Shown in pieces: positions 38,172 to 47,620 of a stretch of 64,000 nt of DNA. Location: assembly GCA_003138975.1 (NCBI GenBank), contig PLHQ01000078.1, positions 43,632 through 107,631 of the forward strand. Direction: 5' to 3'. The notes beneath the pieces are model-generated. The model was not told the DNA's origin, made no database searches, and saw nothing but the letters and a program-made list of their open reading frames with translations. This DNA is from Acidobacteriaceae bacterium. GTDB lineage: Bacteria > Acidobacteriota > Terriglobia > Terriglobales > Acidobacteriaceae. Every line of letters starts with the position of its first letter. Positions within the stretch are counted from its first letter, which is position 1. A program made the translations under genes and the position numbers.

Positions 38172-38870
38172 TCAACTTACCTTTTCAGGCTCCCCCGCCA
38201 TCACCATCGGCATTGCCGCGTTCATCTTCCCCCCGAAATATTTCGTCCGCGCCAGTAACAATTTTTCGATGTCAACCCCGGTCAGCGGCTGCTGCCTTCC
38301 TAGCAGATGCGTGACCAGCGCAATCTGCGCGAAGTGTTCCACCGTTTCCATCTTCATGTAAGCGTGCTCGATGGTATCGCCGTACGCCACCACGCCGTGA
38401 TTCGACATTAGGATGGCGTCGTAGTGTGGCACGTAAGGTTCCAGAGTCTTCGCTAACTCCGACGTTCCCGGCGTCCCGTATCGCGCCAGCGGAATGCATC
38501 CCAATCCCATCACCACTTCACAAACCAGAGGCTCCGTCAGCGCCATTCCTGCAGCCGCGAATCCCGTCGCCGTGGGCGGATGCGCGTGCACGATCGCCTG
38601 AACGTCGGGCCGCGTGCGATAAATCAGCAGATGCATCCCAATCTCACTGGTCACATTCCGCCGTCCCCCCACCCGCCTGCCCTCCAGGTCGACGATCACC
38701 ATATCCCCGGCTCGCATCGCCCCTTTGCTCACGCACGTGGGCGTTACCAGAATTCGCCCGCCGTCCAGCCGTACCGACAAATTCCCGTCCATCGCCGCCA
38801 CGAACCCGCGCTCGTGCAGCATGCGCCCGTACCGAACAATCTCTTCCCTGTGTTTCCGTTCAGCGGACAT
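38172..38870 (-). CDS. Class II aldolase/adducin family protein
   Basis: The 232-residue protein has the class II aldolase pattern: AAMDGNLSVRL, TPTCVSKG, the Zn-binding VHAHPPTATGFA (two His) and SNHGVVAYGDTIEHAY with the third metal His near YMKMETVEHFAQI. The family includes L-fuculose-1-phosphate aldolase, rhamnulose-1-phosphate aldolase and methylthioribulose dehydratase. The general length and motif order fit the fuculose type, but substrate cannot be fixed. It starts MSAERKHREEIVRYGRMLHE and stands alone between the BtuB gene and queA. Confidence 0.87.
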   Translation of the reverse strand: MSAERKHREEIVRYGRMLHERGFVAAMDGNLSVRLDGGRILVTPTCVSKGAMRAGDMVIVDLEGRRVGGRRNVTSEIGMHLLIYRTRPDVQAIVHAHPPTATGFAAAGMALTEPLVCEVVMGLGCIPLARYGTPGTSELAKTLEPYVPHYDAILMSNHGVVAYGDTIEHAYMKMETVEHFAQIALVTHLLGRQQPLTGVDIEKLLLARTKYFGGKMNAAMPMVMAGEPEKVS

Positions 38871-39033
38871 GGAATACTCTCATCGGGGGAGTGACGAAAG
38901 AGCGGCAGAAGCTACAACCCCCGCATAATATCGCACCTTGCTTGAAACAGACAAACAAATTTACCAGGGTTGACAGAATATCTTGCCAGGGCCTCGAGGC
39001 ATCCGCTCCCCTGCCCTCCTATAATCTGGAGCC

Positions 39034-40125
39034 GTGTTGGTTTCCGACTTTCACTTTCACCTTCCCGACGAACTCATAGCCCAGGAACCCCTCGCCGCTC
39101 GCGACGCCTCCCGCATGCTACACGTCCAGCGCACCAGCGGCCAGTGGTCCGACCGTGAGTTTCGCGAATTTCCAGATTTATTGCGACCGGGCGACCTGGT
39201 GGTTTTCAACAACACTCGTGTCTTTCCCGCCCGGCTCTACGGCCGCCGCGGAGGCGCCCGCGCTCAGGCTGTCAGTCCTCATAATCCCGCAGCCCGCGAT
39301 TTCCTTCACGCCCGCATCGAAGTGCTGCTGACGCGACAAATTTCTGCGGACCCCAACGATTGGGAATGCCTGGTCCGTCCCGGCCGCAAGATCGGCCTGG
39401 GCGAATGCCTGTTCTTCGGCGAACGTGACGAACTACAAGCCGAGGTCCTGGCTCGCGCTGAATTTGGCGAGCGCCGCATCCGCTTCCAGCCGGTCACAGA
39501 TTTCTTCGCCGCCCTCGATCGCATTGGACACGTCCCGCTCCCGCCTTACATTTCGCGCGCGGACTCTCCCCGCGATCACGAGCGCTATCAAACCGTCTAT
39601 GCCGCGCAGCTCGGCTCCGTCGCCGCTCCCACCGCAGGACTTCATTTCACCCCGGAAATTCTAGACCGCATCCGCCAGCGGGGGGCTGAAACCGCCGATA
39701 TTACCCTGCACGTCGGCCTGGGAACCTTTCAGCCTATCCGCGTCGAGCGCGTCGAAGATCACAAACTCCACTCTGAGTCGTATTCCATTTCCCCGGGCGC
39801 AGCCTCCGCCATCAATCAAGCTCTCCGTACTGCGCGTCGCATCGTCGCCATCGGCACTACGACTGTTCGCACGCTCGAACACGCGGTTCGCCTCGGCGCG
39901 GGAACCATCGTCGCGGGCGCTGCCGCAGCAGACCTCTTCATCTATCCAGGCTTCGAATTCAAAGTGGTCCAGGCGATGCTAACCAACTTCCACCTCCCGC
40001 AATCCTCTCTGCTCATGCTGGTCAGCGCCTTCGGCGGTAAGGAAAACATTTTGCGCGCGTACGAACATGCCGTCTCCGAGAAGTATCGTTTTTATTCCTA
40101 CGGAGACTGCATGTTCATCGAGTAG
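39034..40125 (+). CDS. queA: tRNA preQ1(34) ribosyltransferase-isomerase QueA
   Basis: QueA transfers and isomerises the ribosyl part of SAM to preQ1 at tRNA position 34, making epoxyqueuosine. The start is the GTG at 39034 ([20 protein letters not shown]). The 363-residue product has [46 protein letters not shown] and [20 protein letters not shown]. It carries an extra loop (about residues 75-90, [17 protein letters not shown]) that is not in short QueA. tgt and queG are not in the window. Confidence 0.95.
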   Translation: MLVSDFHFHLPDELIAQEPLAARDASRMLHVQRTSGQWSDREFREFPDLLRPGDLVVFNNTRVFPARLYGRRGGARAQAVSPHNPAARDFLHARIEVLLTRQISADPNDWECLVRPGRKIGLGECLFFGERDELQAEVLARAEFGERRIRFQPVTDFFAALDRIGHVPLPPYISRADSPRDHERYQTVYAAQLGSVAAPTAGLHFTPEILDRIRQRGAETADITLHVGLGTFQPIRVERVEDHKLHSESYSISPGAASAINQALRTARRIVAIGTTTVRTLEHAVRLGAGTIVAGAAAADLFIYPGFEFKVVQAMLTNFHLPQSSLLMLVSAFGGKENILRAYEHAVSEKYRFYSYGDCMFIE

Positions 40126-40166
40126 TCTTCGTGAATGATCACTTTGGAAGAGAGCTACTCAAAGAA

Positions 40167-40200
40167 CCCTGTGTTCCTCTGCGTCCCCTGTGGTTAAAAG
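40167..40200. repeat. Dispersed repeat, family C
   Basis: CCCTGTGTTCCTCTGCGTCC then CCTGTGGTTAAAAG. It lies between queA and the cysteine dioxygenase gene, close to the copies at 33069 and inside rsmG (49813). Confidence 0.75.
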
Positions 40201-40256
40201 GCTTTTCCTACCATCCTCTGCTCCAAGCCTTGCGTTATACTTGCTCCGAGCAGCCC

Positions 40257-40838
40257 ATGACTACCGCGGTAAAGCAGGTCCCAATTGAGAGCTTCGTGGC
40301 CGAACTCCGCAAGTTCGCCGAGGCTGCCTTTGAGCAAACCGAGCAACTGCGAAAATTTCTGCAAGATGCTCCGGTCGATCCCGATTCCCTCGCTCCCTAT
40401 CTCACCTGGGACCGCCAACACTACACTCGCAACCTGATCGACAAAACTGCTCTTTGCGAATTAATTGCGATCTGCTGGGAAGTCGGCCAGGCCAGTTCCG
40501 TGCACAATCATCGCGATCAGAATTGCTGGATGGCCGTCCCCATCGGCCGTTTGCTGGTGGAGAATTTTCATGTCGTGGATCAGAACATCGCCGACGGCAA
40601 GTGCACAATCAAGTCCACAGAAGTCGTTGAGATGAATGCTTTGCACCCCTGCGCCGTCGACCCGTTAGAGCCCGTCCACCGGGTCCTCAATCCCCGCGAA
40701 TTCAATCAACGTGCCGTCAGCCTGCATGTCTATTCGCGTCCCTTCGACACCTGCGTCGTCTACTCCGCCGAGCAGGGCACGTGCGGCGAAATCCAGTTGC
40801 ACTACACTACCGAATACGGAAAACCCGTTCACGGATGA
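40257..40838 (+). CDS. Cysteine dioxygenase type I-like protein
   Basis: Cysteine dioxygenase oxidises L-cysteine to cysteine sulfinate with a 3-His iron centre. From the ATG at 40257 the product is 193 residues. The cupin motif 1 is SSVHNHRDQNCWMAV with both metal His; the third is in LEPVHRVLN. Other family segments are YTRNLIDKTALCELIAICWE and VSLHVYSRPFDTCVVYS. The Cys that forms the Cys-Tyr cofactor in mammals appears as C in DQNCW. The next gene starts inside its stop (ATGA overlap). Confidence 0.87.
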   Translation: MTTAVKQVPIESFVAELRKFAEAAFEQTEQLRKFLQDAPVDPDSLAPYLTWDRQHYTRNLIDKTALCELIAICWEVGQASSVHNHRDQNCWMAVPIGRLLVENFHVVDQNIADGKCTIKSTEVVEMNALHPCAVDPLEPVHRVLNPREFNQRAVSLHVYSRPFDTCVVYSAEQGTCGEIQLHYTTEYGKPVHG

Positions 40839-41356
40839 ATCAAAAGACGCGCTTCCGTTTCCTGCCACTGCTCCTGGTTGCCGCGCTTTTCGTTTTCACC
40901 AGCGCCTGCCAGAAAAGGAAGCCGCCAACCGAAGAAGAAGAAGTTCTGCCCATGGACCGCGTCGCGCCTTCGCCAGCGGCGTCCACCCAAACCGTTCTGC
41001 ACAAGACCTTTTCGGTCAACACTTCGACAACCTTCCGGTTCGAGATTCCCGCCCACGCCGCCATGCCCCATCTGCGCGGCAACTACAAGTCATTTGTGAA
41101 CCAGCTCGGCGCCCAGGCTAGCGACGATAGTGCGAATGTCGACTTCCTCCTTTTGAACGAAGATCAGTACGCTGACTTTGTCCACGGCCACGCCGGAGAA
41201 GCCCTCTTCTCCGCCGATGCGTCGCATGACCAGGACGTAAATGTCAGCCTTCCCCCGTCCCAGGATCAGCCCGAGAAGTACTACCTGGTTTTCCGTAACA
41301 GCACCGGGGGCGCGGCGAAGAAGCTCGTGCAAGCCGACTTCACACTTGATTTCTAA
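40835..41356 (+). CDS. Lipoprotein of unknown function, coupled to cysteine dioxygenase
   Basis: The 173-residue product has a lipoprotein signal (LLLVAALFVFTSAC). The ATG overlaps the stop of the cysteine dioxygenase gene by 4 bases, so translation is coupled. The mature part contains a short acidic stretch (PPTEEEEVLPMD), then a beta-rich domain: KTFSVNTSTTFRFEIPAHAA, ANVDFLLLNEDQYADF, KYYLVFRNSTGG and FTLDF. It looks like a jelly-roll/PPC-like secreted domain. I recognise no family. Confidence 0.7.
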   Translation: MNQKTRFRFLPLLLVAALFVFTSACQKRKPPTEEEEVLPMDRVAPSPAASTQTVLHKTFSVNTSTTFRFEIPAHAAMPHLRGNYKSFVNQLGAQASDDSANVDFLLLNEDQYADFVHGHAGEALFSADASHDQDVNVSLPPSQDQPEKYYLVFRNSTGGAAKKLVQADFTLDF

Positions 41357-41378
41357 TGGTCTTGTTGGATAACTCTGA

Positions 41379-41459
41379 TTTTGGGTGCCGCAGCGCTTCC
41401 AGCGCTGCGATTGATGACCACTTGAGATCTGGGCTTCAGCCTCTGAGGTACCTGAGTGG
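41379..41459. repeat. Dispersed repeat, family E
   Basis: TTTTGGGTGCCGCAGCGCTT, then GGGCTTCAGCCTCTGAGGTA; second copy of the unit at 15395-15480, with a different spacer. It lies upstream of polA. Confidence 0.75.
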
Positions 41460-41506
41460 AGTTTCACCGGACCCCTGCTGTTCCCACCGGCTGCTAAACT
41501 ACTGCC

Positions 41507-44290
41507 TTGCCCCTTCGAACAAAATCTCCGGAACCTAAGCCCACCGCAGCGCCATCATCCGCTAAAGACCGCATCTTCCTGATCGACACGATGTCGTTCA
41601 TCTTCCGCGCCTATCACGCCATGGCGCGGCAGCGATCCATGTCCACCAAGGCGGGACTTCCCACCGCCGCAATCTTTGTCTTCGTCAACATGCTGCGCAA
41701 ACTGCGTGACGATTTCTCCCCCGCCTATCTCGCCGCCGTCTTCGACGTCGCCGCCAAAACCTTCCGCGATACCCAGGCCGAAGCCATCACCACCGTGCGC
41801 AAGTTCGACATAAAAACCCAAACCTTCACCGAGATCGAATACAAGGGCTACAAAGCCAATCGCGCCGCCATGCCCGAGGATCTTGCGCAGCAGATTCCCT
41901 ACATCCGCCGCGCGCTCGAAGCCTATCGCATCCCCATCCTCGAACTCGCCGGCTTCGAGGCCGACGATGTCATCGGCACTCTCGCCCGCAAAGCCACAGC
42001 CGCATCGCATCCCGTCTACGTCGTCTCCAGCGACAAAGATATGATGCAGCTCGTCAACGACGACGTTCAGATCCTGAATCCCCCGAAAGACAATCTGATC
42101 TGCGACGCCGCCAAGGTCGAAGAAATTCTCGGCGTTCCGCCCAAGCGCGTGGTCGACGTGATGGCTCTGCGCGGCGATGCTATCGACAATATTCCCGGCG
42201 CCCCCGGCATCGGCGACAAAGGGTCGGTCGAAATCATCAAACATTTCGGCAGCGTGGAGCAAGCGCTCGACCGCGCGGCTGAGGTAGAAAAGAAAACCTA
42301 CCGCGAATCCCTTCTGAACAATCGCGACATCATTCTGTTTAGCAAGAGCATGGCCACCATCGACACGAATGTCCCCGTCGACCTCAATGTCAAAGCGATG
42401 CGCGCCGGCGAGCCCGATCTCGACCTCCTCCGTCAGCTCTTCATCGAGCTTGAATTCACGTCTCTGTTGAAGGAAATATTGCCCCAGGTTCAGGTGACCG
42501 AAACTCACTACGCCGACGCCCAGTCCGCCGCCGATGTGGAGAAGATTGTCAGCTCTCTCGCGCCGGAAGCTGCACTGGCCATCGCCATTGAATCGGATCA
42601 GACGATGCCTTCAACAGACGAGGAGGAAGAAGTTGTTGAAGATGAACCACAGGAAGCGATGCTTCCGCTGACCGATGGCTCGAGCACCGCAGCATCCCCC
42701 GAGCCCGCTCCACGCCGCATCGCAATCTCCGGATCCGCAGGTTCGGCCGCCGTCGTCAAACTGGATTCAACCAGCGCCGCGGCCAAACTTCGTTCCATCT
42801 TGACCAGCACAAACACGCCCAAGTCAATTCACGACTACAAAGCCGCGATTCACGCGCTCGACGCCCTCGGCACCCATCTGCAAGGCGTACAGCACGATCC
42901 CATGCTCTACTCCTACCTGCTTGATCCCACCTACTCCTCGCATCGTCTGCCGGATGTCGCTCTCCGCCGCTTCAATCTCAAGCTCAGCGGCGATCTCGCC
43001 GAAGCCGCCGACGTCACCAGCAGGCTGACGACCGCTCTGCGCGAAGATGTCAAACAGGCAGGATTGAAGAAGCTCTACGAAGAAATGGATCTGCCGCTCG
43101 TCCCCGTTCTCGCCCGCATGGAGCAAGCCGGAGTAAAAATCGACACGTCCGCGCTCGCGCAAATGTCAACCGAACTCGAACGCGAAATCAGAACCAAGGC
43201 CCGAGATATTTACGAAGTCGCCGGCTCCGAATTCAACATCGCCTCTCCGCGCCAGCTCGGCGACGTTCTCTTCAATAAGCTGAATCTCCCCAAACCCTTC
43301 AAATACGGGAAGGGACGCGCAATTTCCACTGCTGTCGACGTGCTGGAAAATCTCGCCGAAGAGCATCCCATCGCCCGCATGGTCCTCGACTACCGCCAGC
43401 TCACCAAGCTGAAGTCCACCTACGTCGACACGCTGCCCGCGCTCATCAATCCCTCCACCCGACGCCTGCACACTACCTTCGGCCAAACTGGAACCGCCAC
43501 CGGCCGTCTTTCTTCCGCCAATCCGAATCTCCAAAATATTCCCATCCGCACCGAACTTGGACGCGGCATCCGCGCCGCCTTCATCGCCGAGCCTGGCCAC
43601 GTCCTGCTCACGGCCGATTACTCGCAGATCGAGCTCCGCCTGCTCGCCCACTTCTCGCGCGATCCGCTCCTCGTTGAGGCCTACCGTCGCGGCGACGACA
43701 TCCACACCCTCACCGCCTCGCAAGTCTTCGGCGTTCCGCCGCTCATGGTCACACCCGACCACCGCCGCGCGGCCAAAGTCGTCAACTTCGGAATCGTCTA
43801 CGGCCTGTCGCCCTTCGGTCTCTCGCAAAATCTCGGCATCGAGCCCGCCGAAGCCAAGCAGTTCATCGCAAACTATTTCGAGAAATACAAAGGCGTCCGC
43901 GCCTTCATCGATAAAACCCTCGAAGAAGCTCGTCGCGACCTGAAAGTAAAAACCCTCTTCGGACGCGTCCGCCCCATCCCCGACATCAACAGCAAAAACG
44001 CCAACCAGCGCGGCTTCGCCGAACGCACCGCCGTCAACACTCCGCTGCAAGGCACCGCCGCCGATCTGATCAAAGTGGCCATGATCCGCATCGACGCCGC
44101 TCTGCAGGAACGCAATCTGAAATCAAGAATGACTCTGCAAGTCCACGACGAACTGGTTTTCGAGGTCCCCGAGAGAGAAGTAGACACCTTGCAGTCCCTA
44201 GTCCGCGAGCAAATGGAAAAAGTCCACGCGCTAGCCGTCCCACTGCTAGTAGAAATGGGCGTAGGCCCCAACTGGAGAGATCTGGATTAA
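41507..44290 (+). CDS. polA: DNA polymerase I
   Basis: PolA fills gaps and removes RNA primers. The frame allows only a TTG start (41507), because a stop lies four codons before it and the nuclease domain begins early (RIFLIDTMSFIFRAYHAM). The 927-residue product has the 5' nuclease (FEADDVIGTLA, GDAIDNIPGAPGIGDKG), a central 3'-5' exonuclease-like part (about 340-545) and the polymerase (VLLTADYSQIELRLLAHFSR motif A; AAKVVNFGIVYGLSPFG motif B; LQVHDELVFEVP motif C). The DxE proofreading residues are absent (AIAIESDQTM), so proofreading is probably lost. An acidic insert (DEEEEVVEDEPQE) lies in that part. Confidence 0.96.
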   Translation: MPLRTKSPEPKPTAAPSSAKDRIFLIDTMSFIFRAYHAMARQRSMSTKAGLPTAAIFVFVNMLRKLRDDFSPAYLAAVFDVAAKTFRDTQAEAITTVRKFDIKTQTFTEIEYKGYKANRAAMPEDLAQQIPYIRRALEAYRIPILELAGFEADDVIGTLARKATAASHPVYVVSSDKDMMQLVNDDVQILNPPKDNLICDAAKVEEILGVPPKRVVDVMALRGDAIDNIPGAPGIGDKGSVEIIKHFGSVEQALDRAAEVEKKTYRESLLNNRDIILFSKSMATIDTNVPVDLNVKAMRAGEPDLDLLRQLFIELEFTSLLKEILPQVQVTETHYADAQSAADVEKIVSSLAPEAALAIAIESDQTMPSTDEEEEVVEDEPQEAMLPLTDGSSTAASPEPAPRRIAISGSAGSAAVVKLDSTSAAAKLRSILTSTNTPKSIHDYKAAIHALDALGTHLQGVQHDPMLYSYLLDPTYSSHRLPDVALRRFNLKLSGDLAEAADVTSRLTTALREDVKQAGLKKLYEEMDLPLVPVLARMEQAGVKIDTSALAQMSTELEREIRTKARDIYEVAGSEFNIASPRQLGDVLFNKLNLPKPFKYGKGRAISTAVDVLENLAEEHPIARMVLDYRQLTKLKSTYVDTLPALINPSTRRLHTTFGQTGTATGRLSSANPNLQNIPIRTELGRGIRAAFIAEPGHVLLTADYSQIELRLLAHFSRDPLLVEAYRRGDDIHTLTASQVFGVPPLMVTPDHRRAAKVVNFGIVYGLSPFGLSQNLGIEPAEAKQFIANYFEKYKGVRAFIDKTLEEARRDLKVKTLFGRVRPIPDINSKNANQRGFAERTAVNTPLQGTAADLIKVAMIRIDAALQERNLKSRMTLQVHDELVFEVPEREVDTLQSLVREQMEKVHALAVPLLVEMGVGPNWRDLD

Positions 44291-44308
44291 CTCAAGTGGC
44301 AAGGTCCC

Positions 44309-44338
44309 TGTGGGTCGGACACTCCTGTCCGACAAACG
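44309..44338. repeat. Dispersed repeat, family B variant (GTCGGACACTCCTGTCCGAC)
   Basis: CTGTGGGTCGGACACTCCTG then TCCGACAAAC, with stem GTCGGAC/GTCCGAC. An inverted relative lies inside parB (51882-51908). Confidence 0.7.
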
Positions 44339-44358
44339 CCGGCACGATCCCTGCCCAT

Positions 44359-44400
44359 GTTGGGACAGCCGTCCTCGGCTGTCCATTCGTGCGAAGCTCG
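44359..44400. repeat. Dispersed repeat, family B
   Basis: GTTGGGACAGCCGTCCTCGG then CTGTCCATTCGTGCGAAGCT. It lies between polA and glmM just after the variant unit at 44309. Confidence 0.85.
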
Positions 44401-44420
44401 CCCCCGTTGCTCGGTAGTCG

Positions 44421-45800
44421 CTACGCCCCCAGCGTCTTCCGAATCGCCTCCGCAATCTCCGCCGTCAGCGCCTGCATCTTCTCTTCCGACTCCGCCTCCA
44501 CCATCACCCGCGCCAGCGCCTCCGTCCCGGAATAACGCACCACCACGCGCCCGTTTCCATCCAGCTCGCGCTCTGCGGCTTCAATGGCCCGCTGCACCTC
44601 CGGTACGTGCGCAAACGGAATCTTCTCCCGCACCCGCACATTCTGAATCTTCTGCGGAAACACTTTCAGATCGCTCACCAACTCCGCCAGCGACCGCCCG
44701 CTGCGCACGATCACATCCATCACTCGCAGCGCGGTCAGCAAGCCGTCGCCTGTCGTCGCGTCGCCATCTCGAAAAATAATGTGCCCCGATTGTTCCCCGC
44801 CCAGAGTCGCGCCCGTTTTCAGCATCTCTTCCAGAACATACTTGTCACCCACATTCGCCCGCACCATGCGGATGCCCGACTTCTTCAGCGCGATCTCGAC
44901 TCCCATGTTCGACATCGTCGTCGCCACCACGGTGGATCCGGACAATTTCCCTCTCGCCTGCAGATCGCGCGCCGTCAGCAGCAGCACGCCATCCCCATTC
45001 ACCACGCGTCCTGCGCCATCACAAAACAGAGCGCGGTCGGCGTCGCCATCAAACGTGACACCGAGATCAAACTTCCCTCCGGCCTCCGCCACTGCCCGAC
45101 CCAACGTTTCCGGATGCAACGCCCCGCACCCTTCATTGATATTTTTTCCGTCCGGCGTCACATGAATAAACGTCGCCTGCACCCGCAGGCTGCCGAACAA
45201 TTCCGGCGCCTCTGCCGTCGCCGCCCCATTCGCGCAATCCACCAGCACGCGTAGCCCGCTCAGGTCAGACGCCACGCTCCCCGCCAGCGACTCGATGTAC
45301 GCCTTGCGCAGCCCCGTCTCACCCGGCAGAGATGGCCGGGCAATCTTCAGTGCCGTATCGTCCGCCGCCCCCGGCTTTTGCAGCAGCGCGAAGATTTCTT
45401 TTTCAATGGCCAGCTCGCGCTCATCCGTCAACTTGAATCCATCTCCGGAAAAAACTTTGATCCCGTTATCCGTCCACGGATTATGCGAAGCCGAGATCAC
45501 TACTCCCGCCGCAAACCCGCGTGACCGCGCCAGATAGGCCACGCCAGGCGTCGTAATCACTCCTGCGCTGTGGACGTCTACGCCCACCGCCGCCATCCCC
45601 GCTGCCACGCGGTCCGCAATCCACCCGCTCGATTCGCGCGCGTCCTGTCCCATCACTGCGCGGGCCGAACGCGTGTTGCGCACCAGGTCGTGCCCCAGAG
45701 CGCGCCCAATCAAATACGTACTTTCCGCAGTCAATGGAAATTCCCCGGCCACCCCTCGTATCCCGTCTGTGCCAAACAACTGCCTGCTCTGATTGCTCAT
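44421..45800 (-). CDS. glmM: Phosphoglucosamine mutase GlmM
   Basis: GlmM converts glucosamine-6-phosphate to glucosamine-1-phosphate for UDP-GlcNAc and peptidoglycan. The 459-residue protein has FGTDGIRGVAGEFPL, the catalytic Ser in VISASHNPWTDNGIKVF, metal-binding GVTFDGDADRALFCD and the phosphate-binding VVRYSGTEALARVM. Length and motifs are standard. It follows cdaA-cdaR with a 107-base gap, the classic order found in Firmicutes and several other phyla. In those bacteria GlmM can bind CdaA and inhibit c-di-AMP synthesis; the same is possible here. Confidence 0.96.
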   Translation of the reverse strand: MSNQSRQLFGTDGIRGVAGEFPLTAESTYLIGRALGHDLVRNTRSARAVMGQDARESSGWIADRVAAGMAAVGVDVHSAGVITTPGVAYLARSRGFAAGVVISASHNPWTDNGIKVFSGDGFKLTDERELAIEKEIFALLQKPGAADDTALKIARPSLPGETGLRKAYIESLAGSVASDLSGLRVLVDCANGAATAEAPELFGSLRVQATFIHVTPDGKNINEGCGALHPETLGRAVAEAGGKFDLGVTFDGDADRALFCDGAGRVVNGDGVLLLTARDLQARGKLSGSTVVATTMSNMGVEIALKKSGIRMVRANVGDKYVLEEMLKTGATLGGEQSGHIIFRDGDATTGDGLLTALRVMDVIVRSGRSLAELVSDLKVFPQKIQNVRVREKIPFAHVPEVQRAIEAAERELDGNGRVVVRYSGTEALARVMVEAESEEKMQALTAEIAEAIRKTLGA

Positions 45801-45907
45801 AAATTGTGCGAGTTCTTAAAACAGCGCCGAAATGCACCTCAATTGTCCAACCGCGGATCCAACAGCGGATGATTGGGGGAGAACAGGGCAATCGCGAAAT
45901 TACAAGA

Positions 45908-46588
45908 TCAATGCCTATTCTCCGCAGGCGCAGTCTTTTCCATAATCACGGTTACGTGTACCGGCGTGGGCTGCACCACCTGCACCAGCGGATCCGCAAC
46001 GTAGACGTTCGTCACGAATGTGGCCTGGGTCCTGGTTCCCGAGGCGTCGACAGGATCGGTGGTTGCCGCATCCATCATCTCTACGTGATGCTGCGGACCC
46101 GTGATTTGGATTTTCTCCGGATCTACCACCACCTTTGCGATCTGTTCCCCCGCCAGAAAGCTTCCCGTCACCCGCGGGTGAATCTCTACCTCGCGCGTCA
46201 GCGTGGTATCAAAGCTGAGATGCACCTGCCCCGGCACCACTTGCACCACATGCAACTCCCGCTGATGCCGAATCTGCTGCGCCGTCAAATCAAACGTGCG
46301 CTCGCCCGGCTTGGCGTCTCCCAGTTCAAGTTCCGCCTGGATATCCGCCGCGCTCAGTTGCCGGATGACCCGCTCCGGCCCGCGCACCCGGATCTGTGCC
46401 TCCGGTATGGTGACTGAGCTGATCTCCAGATGCTGCGGAACGTGCTCGAACTCGATGGGCACTCGCACTGCCACTTCCGCCGACTCCTGATCCGGAGAAA
46501 TCGCCAGCCACAGCCCCGTCGCGATCAGAAGCGACAAAATCTTCAGCCAGAAATTGTGCAGCACCCAGCGGCGCAAAAAGTCCATCAT
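45908..46588 (-). CDS. cdaR: YbbR/CdaR-like membrane protein, regulator of CdaA
   Basis: The 226-residue protein has one N-terminal membrane helix (NFWLKILSLLIATGLWLAIS) and two YbbR-type beta domains (IRVRGPERVIRQLSAADIQA; IQITGPQHHVEMMDAATTDP). CdaR family proteins bind CdaA from outside and modulate c-di-AMP production. It overlaps the cdaA stop by 4 bases (ATGA), so the two are coupled. Standard CdaR has up to four YbbR repeats; this has about two, so it is short. It precedes glmM. Confidence 0.9.
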   Translation of the reverse strand: MMDFLRRWVLHNFWLKILSLLIATGLWLAISPDQESAEVAVRVPIEFEHVPQHLEISSVTIPEAQIRVRGPERVIRQLSAADIQAELELGDAKPGERTFDLTAQQIRHQRELHVVQVVPGQVHLSFDTTLTREVEIHPRVTGSFLAGEQIAKVVVDPEKIQITGPQHHVEMMDAATTDPVDASGTRTQATFVTNVYVADPLVQVVQPTPVHVTVIMEKTAPAENRH

Positions 46589-47475
46589 AGCGGCCGCTCC
46601 AATTCCGAATCAGATTCCCCGTCAGTGCCCATCTGCGCGCCCGTCCGCAGCGGCGATTCCATCCCCGCATCCGATTCGTCGTTTTGCACCACCGCTGTCG
46701 GCAGCGCCACCGGTGACATGTAGCGCCGCAATTCGCTGCTCAGGTGCTCGCGCAATTGCTCCACCGTCAGATCCCGTTCAATCTTTCCCCCAACGGCCAT
46801 GCTGATCGCGCCCGACTCTTCCGACACAATCACGGCGATCGCATCCGTCTCCTCGGTGATTCCAATTCCCGCTCGGTGCCGCGTTCCCAGCTGCGTCGAC
46901 AGCACAGGATTCATCGACAACGGCAAGAAACACGCCGCCGCAGCCAATCGGTCTTTCTGGATGATCACCGCTCCGTCATGCAGCGGCGCGCTCGGCCGGA
47001 AGATCGTGGCCAGCAAATCGTAGGACAGCCGTGCATCCATGGCGACTCCACTTTCTATGTAAGTCCGCAATCCAATCTCGCGCTCAATCACCATCAATGC
47101 GCCTGTCTGATGCTGCGAAAACAAATTCGCCGCCAGCACGATGTCGTCGTACGAATCCCCCTCCACCGTCGACCCGCGCAGAAAACTAACGCGCCGACCC
47201 ACATCCGACAGCACGTGCCGAATCTCCGACTGAAAAACCACAATCAGCGCGAACACCACATAAGGCAGCAAGTGGCTCACCAGCCAATTCAACGTGACCA
47301 ACTCGCCGATCCGCGCCAAATAAAACGCCACCGCGACCGCGCCCAATCCCGCCAGCATCGGCGCCGCGCGCGTCCCCCGGATCATCACCAGCACTTCGTA
47401 AATGATCAACGCCACCAGCAGAATGTCGAGCACCGTAAACGACACTCTCAACCACGGCGCCATCAGTTGCGTCAC
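46585..47475 (-). CDS. cdaA: Diadenylate cyclase CdaA
   Basis: CdaA makes cyclic di-AMP from two ATP. The 296-residue protein has three N-terminal helices (LDILLVALIIYEVLVMI; MLAGLGAVAVAFYLARIG; LLPYVVFALIVVFQ) and the DAC domain with PLHDGAVII (DGA motif) and LGTRHRAGIGI (RHR motif), both intact. A Ser/Glu-rich tail of about 40 residues follows (DESDAGMESPL). It forms an operon with cdaR and glmM. c-di-AMP controls osmotic balance and wall synthesis in other phyla; that is the likely role here. Confidence 0.95.
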   Translation of the reverse strand: MTQLMAPWLRVSFTVLDILLVALIIYEVLVMIRGTRAAPMLAGLGAVAVAFYLARIGELVTLNWLVSHLLPYVVFALIVVFQSEIRHVLSDVGRRVSFLRGSTVEGDSYDDIVLAANLFSQHQTGALMVIEREIGLRTYIESGVAMDARLSYDLLATIFRPSAPLHDGAVIIQKDRLAAAACFLPLSMNPVLSTQLGTRHRAGIGITEETDAIAVIVSEESGAISMAVGGKIERDLTVEQLREHLSSELRRYMSPVALPTAVVQNDESDAGMESPLRTGAQMGTDGESDSELERPL

Positions 47476-47533
47476 TGCATCTCCTAATCCGCGGAAACTT
47501 AACCTACATTCTAATGTAGCCTGAGTAGTTAAC

Positions 47534-47569
47534 TGTCATCCTGAGCAAGCGTCGCGGTTTGTGCGACGC
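47534..47569. repeat. Dispersed repeat, family A (degenerate)
   Basis: TGTCATCCTGAGCAAGCGTC then GCGGTTTGTGCGACGC. It lies between cdaA and xseA, and the second half differs from other copies. Confidence 0.6.
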
Positions 47570-47620
47570 AATAATCGCGCGTCCGGCTCGCTCACCTTAT
47601 TTGCAGTCCGCGCCCTTCAT

